This document shows positions 11,692-21,573 of a stretch of 64,000 nt of DNA, one piece after another. This DNA comes from Aphanomyces cochlioides (taxonomy: Eukaryota; Oomycota; Saprolegniomycetes; Saprolegniales; Verrucalvaceae). The stretch covers positions 2,232,001 through 2,296,000 of the forward strand of contig JAHQRK010000008.1 in the NCBI GenBank assembly GCA_019828595.1, given 5' to 3'. The position numbers and the translations under genes were made by a program. Under the pieces are notes generated by a model. It worked only from the letters and a program-made list of their open reading frames with translations. It was not told the origin of the DNA and did not search any database. Position 1 is the stretch's first letter. The number at the start of each line of letters is the position of its first letter.

Positions 11692-12477
11692 TCAGGCTGC
11701 CTCTCCGTTGCCTCGCTTTGGTTGCTTGCCTCTCGTTTGCGTTCCTTCTCGTCCGTGGTTTGGCCTTGCTTGTCCGACGTTGTTCCCTCTGCCTTGAAGC
11801 TCGACCTGCCTCGTTGTGTTCCTGCTTTGCGCCACACTTGTTGCTGCGTCTCTCGTGTTCTCCTGTCTCGCTGTTCGATCGTCGTTGTTGCCGTCGCTGT
11901 CGTCTCTGCCGTGTGGCTGCTCGCTTGTCTCTGTCTTGGCCGTGTCGCTGTCTCTGTCGTGTCTGCCGTGTGGCTGCTCGCTTGTCTCTGTCTTGGCCGT
12001 GTCGCTGTCTCTGTCGTGTCTGCTGTGTGATTGCTCGCTTGTATCTGTTGTGGCCGTGTCGCTGTCTCTGTCGTCTCTGCCGTGTGGCTGCTCGCTTGTC
12101 TCTGTCTTGGCCGTGTCGCTGTCTCTGTCGTGTGATTGCTCGCTTATCTCTGTCTTGGCCGTGTCGCTGTCTGTCGTGTCTGCCGTGTGACTGCTCGCTT
12201 GTCTCTGTTGTGGCCGTGTCGCTGTCGCTGTCGTGTCTGCCGTGTGGCTGCTCGCTTGTCTCTGTTTTGGCCGTGTCGCTGTCGCTGTCATCTCTGCCGT
12301 GTGGCTGCTCGCTTGTCTCTGTTTTGGCCGTGTCGCTGTCGCTGTCGTCTCTGCCGTGTGGCTGCTCGCTTGTCTGCTGCTACGATGGGCGTTTCCAAGG
12401 AAGAATTTCAAGGCGTTGAAGACATCAAGGCGTTCAAGACTTGGTTTTTTGAAGCTATGGCTCCGAATGGCGACCAT
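11692..12477 (-). CDS. Repetitive ORF in LINE E 3' region (261 aa), function unknown
   Basis: Open minus-strand frame after the RT, largely made of the 57-bp minisatellite translated as 19-aa repeats (RDSDTAKTETSEQPHGRDD type). Midway an 11-bp-shortened repeat changes the phase to SSHTAETTATATRPKQRQA. The C-terminal 80 residues are Arg/Gln/Asn-rich. A second short frame (11689-11273) follows directly and has its own duplicated motif (VQDESNQH/VQDESSQH). No domain recognised. It may be non-coding repeat DNA; it sits where type D has ORF3, but I see no chromodomain or protease motif in it. Confidence 0.35.
   Translation of the reverse strand: MVAIRSHSFKKPSLERLDVFNALKFFLGNAHRSSRQASSHTAETTATATRPKQRQASSHTAEMTATATRPKQRQASSHTADTTATATRPQQRQASSHTADTTDSDTAKTEISEQSHDRDSDTAKTETSEQPHGRDDRDSDTATTDTSEQSHSRHDRDSDTAKTETSEQPHGRHDRDSDTAKTETSEQPHGRDDSDGNNDDRTARQENTRDAATSVAQSRNTTRQVELQGRGNNVGQARPNHGREGTQTRGKQPKRGNGEAA
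11908..12375. repeat. 57-bp minisatellite, about eight copies
   Basis: Copies start at 11908, 11965, 12022, 12079, (shortened copy near 12128), 12182, 12239, 12296 and 12353 (partial). Period 57 bp (19 codons), with few substitutions between copies. One copy is 11 bp short. Lies in the LINE E 3' region. Confidence 0.93.
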
Positions 12478-13411
12478 CCTGTGTACTTCGCTCGTCGGAG
12501 GAAGGGGTGGTAGAAGGAGTCTGAACTGCCAGCGATGGGGGCCTTCCTGGAGGGCTCTCTACGCATATGGACGTCTTCTCGCAATGACCCCGGTCTGAGG
12601 GTAGCGGTTGACTTGCTTCGACATTTTTTGGCCTCAATTCATGGAGCCGGACAGTTCTGCGGAAGTGTATGTTGGCTGACTCCCTTCATGCATGGATGCA
12701 GGGCTAAGAACCTGGTCAGTTCGTGTCCGTGGAAGTGGATTGAGTGCTTTGGGTTTGCCTCTTTGTGGGTTTGTCTCTTTATGGCTTTATGCCTTTCGGC
12801 CTTTGGCCTTGATTTTGGGTGTCCCTTTCTTTTTACTCCTTTGTTGGAGCCCCCGGGGGTAGCGGTCAAGTCAAGACTTCGTCGGAAAAGGAAAAGGAGG
12901 TTTGGCGACTTTGGCTTTGATGACTTGTTTGTGTAGGGTGGCGAGCGCGCGCGATATTTGCTTTTTGTGTTTGTTGGCGATCAAGTTTGGCGATTTTCGA
13001 CTTCAAGAAAGCGCGAAGAAACGTGGGGGTTAGCACACGAGCGCAGCTATGGGCGGCCTGTTCACCAACTTTCGGTAAGTTTCTTCTTTGTTTTTGTGGC
13101 TTGACTTTTGCTTAGTTTGCTTTTGGTTTGCGACGAAACCTTCTGAAAATCGCTAAGTCTTCAAGAAATTCTCGCCGATTTCACGCGAAGCGCTGCCCAA
13201 ATTCTTAATTTTGTAATTCAGCCTTGAATTACCAATTTTTCTTGTGTTTTTTGGTTTGATTTCAAGTTTGCCTTGGCTGCAAGTAAGTTGGTCAGCTAGA
13301 ATCACTTCTAACTTGAAAATTTAGTTTGAATTTGCATTGGATCGATCAAGTTCAAATCCACTCTTGAAATTTGGAGCGGCTTTATGTTGGCTGAAGAAGG
13401 CGAGTCGATTT
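12478..13411. other. LINE E 3' region without a recognised gene
   Basis: About 0.9 kb between the repetitive ORF and the RT stop. On the plus strand an ATG at 13050 opens a nine-codon frame (MGGLFTNFR) ending exactly at a GTAAGT donor-like site, which looks like a first exon of a host gene carried antisense. Nothing else coding is recognisable. Confidence 0.4.
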
Positions 13412-16400
13412 TTATGAAGTTGATCCTCCGCGTCCATGACTTGCAAACGCCTTGGTATGTCGTTTGAAATATTCCTTGTATTGAGTTTGTCGTTTTAGGA
13501 CAACAAGAATGCGGTTGACGGTTTGGAGCGTCTGCTCATCGTTATTTTGACGAAGCCATCGGCGAACGTTTGAACTCCAAAACGTGAACGCGATATCATT
13601 GAGAGCAGGTATGTATGGTGTTGGAGCATTGTCGAATTTGACTCGGTTGCGGTGTGTCCATAGGAGATGAAGGATGGTGCACATCAACATGAACCATAAC
13701 TGGTGCAACAAGTCCTTGTGCGAAGACCAACGCCTTGCGACTTGAAAGGAGTCAAGATTTTCAATCCAATCCCAACTGAAGCGTACTCCGAATGGACCCC
13801 AAGCTTCTCTGTGAGGTAACCAAACACTGCGGATCCGTCGGCAATCCATGAATAGATGCTGCTTAGTCTCGCGTTCGTAGCACTGGGGATAGCAGCATTG
13901 TACAGCATTGGGGTGAGCAGATTCCATGAATCGAAACTTGTCGCTAACGGGAAGAATGTCATAGATAGCACGAAACCAAACGTCCGCCTGAACTGGTGTA
14001 ACAATCTTGGACAATGGCTTGACGTATCTCGACAGGTAAACGCTGATCGTTTTCTTGTCTGGTCTCATTGATGTTTCTAGGGGATGCTTCTTCGTCATTG
14101 GCGGTGCATGGAAGGTTATCTGCTTCAGTATCTTGGCTGTCCAGGAACAGAAAGGTATGTCTTGTTCATTGTGTCGAAAGACAATGAAGCTTTGTTGTTC
14201 AGGACTACGTGGAACTGCACCTGCAACCGGCACGTCAGCCTGAGTCCAAACATCGGTTGCCATTGAGGTCAAGAGCTTGTAGAAGTGTTGGAAACTCGTT
14301 GGAATTGGTGAGTCATCGACAAAGTCGTCTTCGAGTGCGGTCATCATGGCTTTGAATTCGTCGTAGGTTGGCCATGTCCTTGTTGGAGTCAAGAAATCTT
14401 GCAAGCTTTGAAAGCCACTGCGGGCCAAGTGACGATACCAATCGCGATGATTTTTCAACTTGATCGCCAAGGAAGACGTCCCCTCTCGACCGGACACTTG
14501 GAACAGTGGGTGCGACGACAACCAAATCGGCATTTGGATCATCTGATGAATTGTAGGTTCATGTGGCGTTTTGGCAGTCATTGGAATTTTGGCCCAATGC
14601 TTCCAAATGTCTTGCCATAATGGCGACAGCAAATTGCGTTGGACAAGCTTGTTGTTGAGCGATGGATGGTATACCAAGAAATCCCACCGATCATTACGAG
14701 AATATGGGCTCATACATCGGCGCAATCGATCTGAAGGTAAAATTGCCCACGATTGCGATGTATCATGCTCCTCTTTGACTAGAAGCTGGAGCCGTATGAG
14801 TCGTTGTTTGCGAATAGTTGAGGCTATGTGAGGCACTTTCAAGCCAATTTTTGGGTCGTGCACAAGGCCACCAGCAGCAAGAGCCAGATATTTTTCTGTC
14901 GTTTGAGTCCTGCGACTGAGAACAAATTTGTTCACCATGGATTGCCACTGCTGAATGGTACTGTCTTGAATTGGTAAAACCATGGTGTAATGCCACAACT
15001 GTGATAGGAGCATGGTGTTTACGAGTAATCTTCGACCTTTGATCGTTCTCGCTCGACACGCCCAAGTGGTGAAGGATTTGTAGAACTTGTCGGTGATGGT
15101 TTTGATTTGTAGGTTTGGATCCAAGTTATGACCTAGGTGGATGCCCAGATACTTGACTGGAAATCCACTGGGAACCATATTCAATCTCGGGTGGTGGACA
15201 ACGGGCTGTTTGCTGTCGAGAGTGAGTACTTTGCTTTTGCTCCTGTTTAACTTGGCACCAGAGTGACGACAAAACTTGTCGACAAGTTGCAATTGCGCTT
15301 CAAGGTCTACCAGAGATCCAGAAACAAGGGTTGTGTCGTCTGCGAACAAGAGGACCGAAGCGATCCCTCCTTCTGCGTTGGAAAAGGCGAAGCCGCGCTC
15401 CGGGTGGTTGCGCAACAATTGTGCAAGTGGCTCGATCGTCATCACAAACAACATTGAAGACAAAGGGTCGCCTTGCTTGACTCCCCGCGTTGGATGGAAC
15501 GGCTGTGTAAGTTCTCCATTGATGTTCAAACTTACTTTGGTGTCTTTGTAGAGGAGTTTGATCCAGTTAATAAAGTTGTCTCCCACATTAAACTTTTGGA
15601 GTACTTGATACATGAAGTTGTGGTTCACGCGGTCATAAGCTTTCTCGAAATCCAAGAACATGGCGTAAGCTTCTTCACTGAATATTGTGCAATAATGCTG
15701 AAGATCTTGAAGGAAAATGACGTGATCATGAATACGTCTGCCTTTGACGAATCCATTTTGCTCTGGTTGGATGATACTTGGCAATACATGCGATAGCCTG
15801 TAGGCCAAAGCTCTCGACAAGACCTTCACCTCCACTGGAATCAATGCAATGGGACGATAGTTGGCGGGATTCCGACGGTTGCCGCCCTTGAAGAGCAATG
15901 AGATTGCTGACCATCGCTGGAAGTCAAGTAAGCTTCCCTTGCGACTTCGATCTTGAAACACAATTCGTAGAATTTCGCCGAAGAGAAGTGAGTCCACTTG
16001 GTAAAAACAAGCTGGGAATCCATCGATGCCAGGCGACTTGTGTGGATTCATTGTTCTTATGGATTGAGCGAGTTCCGCCGCTGTCACTGGTATATCTAGC
16101 GAAGCGGACTCGTCCTCCGACAGTTCGCGTTCCAGGACTTCAAGGAAGGAGTTGAGCTCTTCAGTGTTTTGTGTTTGACACGACGTCATCGTCAGTCATG
16201 ACTGCAGACCAATGGTTATTGAATGCTTGGTGGATTTCTTCAGGTATGTCTGTGATGTTCCCTTCACTGTCATAACATTCCACGATAGGAACTGCGTAAC
16301 GACTTGATTGGGGCTTTCGAAAGAAGTGAGATGTAGCCGTTTCGTTGTGCGTGGCATGGAAGTCAAAGCTGAGGTCGGCGCGACGTTGTTTTATCTCTTG

Positions 16401-17600
16401 TTTACGTTCTTCATAGTTGGCTTTTGCGACCTCGAGCGCGTCATCGTTGATCCGTCGTTGTCGATGTTTCAATTGAGCTTGAAGCCACTGAATTTGAGCC
16501 GCTTGAAGTTCATTGCGCTGGTCGGTTATCAATCGAGCATGATACTTCTGCAGGAACTTCTTCGTCCGATGTTTCCAACGGGACCACAGTGATCCTGGCT
16601 CCTGAGATGCTCTCAACTCATTGAGGAGTGCATCCGCTTCATTTTTGATGGCTTCTCTTACTTCTGAGATGGTCATCAATTCTTTTGGTAATTTCCAATA
16701 GCTCTTCTGGCGCTTAATTTGGATAGGTTGAAGCTCCACGAAGTGCCAAAGGTGGTCGGTGTCTGCTGTGGGTTCGAAGTATTCCGTTGTACGAACCCAG
16801 CTAGATAAGATTGGATCCAGCAGAATGTAATCCAGCCGATTGAGTCTTTGAGGTGACGAATAAACCCTTCGTGTAGGATTGTAGCTGCGCCAAGCGTCCA
16901 CGACATTGAGCTCTTGGATCCAAGCAAAGCAAGATTGTCGGTGAGTGTGATGATTTGAAACTTCTGACCCCCTGGAATCAAGGTCTCTGTCCATTGGAAG
17001 GTTGAAGTCACCCAAGACGACATGCCTAGAGTTGAGCGGAAAATTTCGCGGCAAGGAATTGAAGAACGCGTCACGTTCATTGTCTTGCACTGGCGCGTAT
17101 ATATTGTGGTAATAAATCGGATCATCACCCCACATAGAGCTAACCACCATGTAGCGATCCTCGATGTCGTATATTGGGTTTCGTGGTGAAGATGTTCGAA
17201 ACCCGGCACTGTGGCTTGGAAGACCATCGCAACACCACCTGAGCGGTATTGCTCCACTTGGTCGGAATTTTGTCGATGGTCGTTTGAAGCAAGGAAGTAC
17301 TGGTCTTTGCCAAGAGCATGCGTCAAGTGGAATTGGAACTTGTCGAATTGCACGATACCAGCAAATTTGGTCTCTTGTAAGCCGACAATGTTGTACCTCG
17401 AGATCATGGAATTTACAAGTAAGTTTCCACTATCTCTCGATACACCATTGATATTGGCTGTGGCGATAGATAACTTGGATAGCGAAGAGTTTGGAAAGGA
17501 TGGTTGCGTTGAGTTTGTTGGTGGATTGTTTGGGTGTGTTTGTGGTTGACCTTGCACAACAGCCGCGAGGACTTTAGTACAAGAGGATGTGTCGGCGCTG
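13412..17600 (-). pseudogene. LINE E ORF2 (APE endonuclease-RT), two frame breaks
   Basis: Endonuclease starts in the frame seen at 17557-17180 (TANINGV, QETK), shifts near 17175 into 17150-16161 (GDFNLPMD, RLDYILLD, DTDHLWH), then shifts again near 16185 into the intact 925-codon RT frame 16189-13412. The RT shows KSPGIDG, DFEKAYD, RGVKQGDPLS, LFADDTTLVS and a C-terminal Cys/His cluster (CCYPQC...HLFMDC) as in L1-like LINEs. ORF2 lacks an ATG before the nuclease; its frame is open through the ORF1 stop at +1, so translation by frameshift, reinitiation or a non-AUG start would be needed. The second frame break overlaps by only 29 nt and could be an indel or an assembly error. Confidence 0.82.
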
Positions 17601-20267
17601 CAGACGGGTATTGTCCTGGCCGACGAATGCCATTGACGAGTTGTTTGTAGGTTGATATGCGTCTAGGCTGAGTTGCCAGATCCACGAAGTCATTTCCGTT
17701 TTGCACAAGTGGTGCAATTCCTCTGCGAATTGTTGTCCAAACGACGATTTCAACAGCGCCCAGAGCGTATTCGATGCAAGCATCCTTACATGCTTGGTTG
17801 GGAGCCACTCAACGGGTTGGCGTGTGAGGTAAAGTAGCCAAATGTCATTCTTGAAGACTAACGGTGCTTGGACAGAGAGCCATAACTCGAATGCTGAGAG
17901 GGCGTCTTCGACGTGCTCAGATGAAAAGGCTGGATGGTTTGCGGCGTCCTTGAAGAACTCGGGAGAGTTTGAGATTTCTTCAAGTCGTGACCACCGTGGG
18001 TGTTCCTGGAACGTAAATTTGAACCCGTTGGTGAATGAATCCACTAAAGGAAGTTGAGTCGCGGCAATCCATCGATGCCAGGTATGCATTCGGACGACTT
18101 TGGAGTATTCATGGTACGAATTGATAGCGAGTTTGGTGAGCACGACGTTCATGCTTTGAGGTTGCGTGTGGATTATCTTCCACAAAGAGTCCACATTGCA
18201 CCGTCGGATCGAATCGACTACATCAAGTTCTGTTCCTGAGTAGTCTGTGGTTGCGATGACTTGAGTGTGTTGCTCGAAGGAGGTTCCGTCTTCAGCACTT
18301 TGTTGCAGGACATTCATGAACTCTTCCATGGTAAGGTTGTCTGGATGCCAGTCGAGTTTGTTGCTAACGACGTGTTGCTTCTTGACGTAGTCAGACTTCA
18401 TGGCCGCTACGTCGGTGGGGAGTTTGTTGACTTTTGGTATGTACACTCGAGTTGAAACATCTTGATGTATTTCAAGTGTGCGTGTGCTGGCCTCGATTTG
18501 ATTGAGGACATCGAAGAAGTTGTCGGATGCCCACGACTTGACAGTCGGCGATGACTGCTGAACTGCCGTTCTCTTCTTGCGTCGTGGTGCTTCAAATCCG
18601 TCTTCTTCGCCGGTCTGACTTGTGTTTCTCTTGGTAGATTTGGCATCGACTTCCATCTCTTCTCCCTTATCAGCGTTGCGGCCATCAAGGGAGGAGGTGC
18701 TGTCGTTCGTTTGTTGATTGGGATCATTATTGGATTCCTCGACTTCCATTTCCTCGGCTTGTTCCTCCTGCTGAGGTTCTTCCGTTTGGTTGGAGCCTTG
18801 GTGCAACTCCTCGACTTCCATTTCCTCGCCTTGTTCCTCCTGCTGAGGCTTAGCTGCTTCGCGGGGTGGCTGGTCGTCGGTCTTTGGACGCTTGGGTTGT
18901 TGTTGCGATTCTGATTCTTCTTCCTTGTGGGGACTTGACGGCTGTGAAGCCATAGATTCCACGAGTTGGTCAAGATCCAAGCAATGAGGAGAACGCGCGC
19001 CCGTACGTTGGCTTGACTTTTCGTAGTCTTTGACGAAGACATTGTAGGTTACGCCGTCCATGCGCAATTGATCGGTGGCGTGTCCGTTAACAATGAGTTG
19101 ATTAGGAGCGGTTGACTCCAAGAAGTAAACCCTCCACACATTCGACTGGCACGTGATATTGGGTAAATGTTGACGGTACGCTTGAAAGACTGGTTTTGTC
19201 TTGAGTCGCTTCAATAGGCGAAACAGTTTGTCCGTATCAAAGTTGAAACGGATACCAACAATATCCATGAAGTAAAGTGCATCCATTGGGTCCTTTGGCG
19301 CTTTTGATCCTCCCGAGAAGTGACGCGGCGTCTTGTTGGTTGTGGCTGTCGAGAATGGGTACGACTTGCCATAGATGGAGATCTCTTGACCTTCCAATTC
19401 AGAGCGAACGAATGGCGACGTGATAGACACCACGATATCACCATCGCGTGCCTTGTTGAGTTGAACAAACTCGAGCAAGAGGTGAGCCCAAGAAGCCTGG
19501 GCGTTCTCCTTGAAGATTGCGGCAATGAGTTTCTCATTGGAGAACTCGCGGTCTTTGAAAGCGTCGCCCGTTTTGATCCACACTGTGGCGGTAGCTGTTT
19601 TTGGTTTCGAAGGTGTGGCGTCTGAAATGACTTGTAGGACTTCATCCTCGTCAGCTTCTTCGTTGCGAGCAAGTTGCATCAACTTGTCGAGATACTCGGT
19701 CGTCGGGCGGGTCAAGACGGTCTTCACCCGCTCCGTAGTAGGTTTCCCTACCCCTTTGCGTAACAAATCCGCATAGGTCAATTTTTGAGGTGCTGGTTGC
19801 ACGACACGTGGCGGAGTTCCTTCGGGGTCCGAGAGGTCGACATGGAGTCGAGTGCCAGGTGCGTTGTTCGAAGGAGTTGGTGGTGATGTTTCTTCATTAG
19901 GTGGCGAGTCATTTGAGCCAGGAGCGCTCATTGCGGCTTCAGCAGCGCGAGCGAGCGGCGCATCGTCTCGGTTGTGAGACTCGGCGGTTGGCTCGGGACT
20001 TGGAACGTTTCGAGCGTTCGAGTCGGTGGAAGGTTCCAGTGATTCACGACAGTCGTTTGGAGGCTGCGACAAGTGATCAGCATCCTCACGAGAGTCCAAA
20101 GAGGTGCTCGCGACGAGCGGTGGTTCGGTCATCGGCGCATCGACAAGAGGTGCAAAGGACGAGGTTTCATCGTGGTGATTGTTTTCATTAGGCATGCGAC
20201 CATAAGAATCTTCAAAGACGCGAGCGCTGGGAGCATTGGCGGTAGCTGACGTGGCGGTGGACGACAT
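17574..20267 (-). CDS. LINE E ORF1 protein (897 aa)
   Basis: Complete ORF from ATG at 20267 to TAA at 17574. The first about 170 residues are Ser/Pro/Asn-rich. A folded central part (about 220-420) resembles an RNA-binding alpha/beta domain, judging from strand-like hydrophobic blocks around DALYFMDIVGIRF. An acidic, Gln-rich stretch (about 440-560) follows with three EEMEVE(E/D) repeats and basic clusters (PKRPK, RRKKR) that could be nuclear localisation signals. The C-terminal about 300 residues are well ordered and similar in layout to type A ORF1 (both mention a late Leu-rich segment). No zinc knuckle seen. Role as RNP protein is inferred from its place before the EN-RT ORF. Confidence 0.82.
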   Translation of the reverse strand: MSSTATSATANAPSARVFEDSYGRMPNENNHHDETSSFAPLVDAPMTEPPLVASTSLDSREDADHLSQPPNDCRESLEPSTDSNARNVPSPEPTAESHNRDDAPLARAAEAAMSAPGSNDSPPNEETSPPTPSNNAPGTRLHVDLSDPEGTPPRVVQPAPQKLTYADLLRKGVGKPTTERVKTVLTRPTTEYLDKLMQLARNEEADEDEVLQVISDATPSKPKTATATVWIKTGDAFKDREFSNEKLIAAIFKENAQASWAHLLLEFVQLNKARDGDIVVSITSPFVRSELEGQEISIYGKSYPFSTATTNKTPRHFSGGSKAPKDPMDALYFMDIVGIRFNFDTDKLFRLLKRLKTKPVFQAYRQHLPNITCQSNVWRVYFLESTAPNQLIVNGHATDQLRMDGVTYNVFVKDYEKSSQRTGARSPHCLDLDQLVESMASQPSSPHKEEESESQQQPKRPKTDDQPPREAAKPQQEEQGEEMEVEELHQGSNQTEEPQQEEQAEEMEVEESNNDPNQQTNDSTSSLDGRNADKGEEMEVDAKSTKRNTSQTGEEDGFEAPRRKKRTAVQQSSPTVKSWASDNFFDVLNQIEASTRTLEIHQDVSTRVYIPKVNKLPTDVAAMKSDYVKKQHVVSNKLDWHPDNLTMEEFMNVLQQSAEDGTSFEQHTQVIATTDYSGTELDVVDSIRRCNVDSLWKIIHTQPQSMNVVLTKLAINSYHEYSKVVRMHTWHRWIAATQLPLVDSFTNGFKFTFQEHPRWSRLEEISNSPEFFKDAANHPAFSSEHVEDALSAFELWLSVQAPLVFKNDIWLLYLTRQPVEWLPTKHVRMLASNTLWALLKSSFGQQFAEELHHLCKTEMTSWIWQLSLDAYQPTNNSSMAFVGQDNTRLQRRHILLY

Positions 20268-20349
20268 ACTTCACTTCACTTGGGAGGCGGGAGGGGTACC
20301 TTACTTGAACTGACTACTGACTTGAGTGGTTGACGGCAAAAGTAAAAGT

Positions 20350-20422
20350 GCTCCTATGGCTCAGTTGGTAGAGCGTCAGTCTCATAATCTGAAGGTCGCC
20401 AGTTCGATCCTGGCTGGGAGCA
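20350..20422 (+). tRNA. tRNA-Met(CAT), array unit 4
   Basis: Identical to the other copies; abuts the 5' end of LINE E. Confidence 0.96.
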
Positions 20423-21402
20423 GCCTTTTTCATCCCTTTTTCTTGCCGCACTTGAACCGACATTCTCACAAAATCAAGCACACTACCATCGACACACAAC
20501 AAGTATCACTCTGTCCCCTCGTCGTCAAAATAGCACCACCAGTCAACTAACACACACATTCCATTTACCACACAAGGCCAGACGCATCGAAATGTTGTAC
20601 CAACACACTACTCAATATACCTGCACCGACATATGCGCAAGTCTGTGAACGCGGCCAAAAACATCGCTCGTTCAGTCCTCCTGAGATCTCTTCTTTGCAT
20701 GCACTCATGCCACTTTGTGTCGTGACAACAAGAACACTACTAAACACCGCGGTCCCAATCACTGATCACATGTATTACCTCGTTAGACGCAGAGGCTTAA
20801 TATTGAATCCCCACGTTGCTTGATAAACGAAAGGTTGACAATACGACAGGAAAAACTCACGAACGTCTCACTCTTAGCTCTCAAAAGCAGTTCAATAGTG
20901 CCAGTGATTTCGATAGTAGTGTCTACAGTCGAAATGAACCAGGGATCGTAGAGTCTCCATATTGCGAATACTTTTACACAAATGAATGCCGCTGTGGCTA
21001 CAGTGGTAAAGTGTCAATGGGTTTGTTTTGAATGGAATGAGAAGTGTGTTTACGCAAGGACTCGATGTGTTTGTGCGCATCCTTCCAGCAAGCATACATC
21101 AAGAAAAGTGTAGCGTCGGTCACCGGGGTAAACGCCATGCATTTGTATATGTTTCTAAGGTTCAAGAATACATGAGAAAGGATCCGTCGATGAGTTCCAG
21201 CATTTTTAGTCGTTGGTGGCATGTATGAAGTCTTGTAGACGTCAGTATCTCTATTTTTGAGGTGGTTTCAAGTGGAAGAAATGTTTGAATTTTTGGTAAG
21301 GCGAAAGATGGAGTGCGAGTAGTTTGAGACGAGGGTGGGGTATGAATAGGAAGGTGTTTGAATGGTGGATTTAGAATTTGAAGTGTCCAATCAAGGCATG
21401 CC
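20350..21402 (+). repeat. 1,053-bp tRNA-Met array unit 4
   Basis: Same spacer; gagggtgg/ggcatgcc variants as in units 2 and 3. Ends at the tRNA remnant 21403-21416. Confidence 0.95.
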
Positions 21403-21432
21403 GCTCCTATGGCTCACTGCAATGGGGAGGTA

Positions 21433-21461
21433 TATTAATAGACTTTCAATATCTACTAATA
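21433..21461 (-). promoter_or_regulatory. 3'-terminal stem-loop of type A LINE
   Basis: 10-bp stem tattaataga/tctactaata, where the single mismatch is a G-U pair in the element RNA, with a 9-nt loop. Flanked by blocks shared with type D (caatgggg on the junction side, actaatattgcc and ggctcatccca on the other). Identical in copy C and in the stub at 7722. Confidence 0.75.
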
Positions 21462-21573
21462 CTAATATTGCCTACTAACGGCTCATCCCACTTCCAAATG
21501 CTTCAGCAGATTTTCTACTTTGGGCTTTGGAGTACAGCGATTTTTGACTTGTTGAATAAATACTTGGGGCTTG

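Larger units (their letters stand above)
11072..20349 (-). mobile_element. LINE copy E (type E), 9,278 bp, inserted in tRNA-Met
   Basis: A LINE clearly diverged from types A and D but inserted at the same base with the same 14-bp duplication (11058-11071 and 20350-20363). Minus-strand order: 82-nt 5' UTR, ORF1 (20267-17574), ORF2 with endonuclease and RT (about 17600-13412), then a 2.3-kb 3' region. That region holds a repetitive ORF, a 57-bp minisatellite and several hairpins, the last 11 nt from the junction. ORF1 and the RT part are intact; the endonuclease part carries frameshifts. Confidence 0.93.

Noticed and set aside
11908..12375. CRISPR-like regular repeats
   Set aside because: The repeats are contiguous with no unique spacers, in eukaryotic DNA; this is a minisatellite.
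12136..12513. Plus-strand Cys/Leu/Arg-rich ORFs across the minisatellite
   Set aside because: They are translations of the repeat in other frames; any 57-bp repeat without stops gives such ORFs.
11072..20349. Reading the LINE E 3' region (11072-13411) as a separate inserted element
   Set aside because: No second tRNA duplication lies between it and the RT, so the simplest view is one element with a long 3' region; another transposon without visible ends cannot be excluded.
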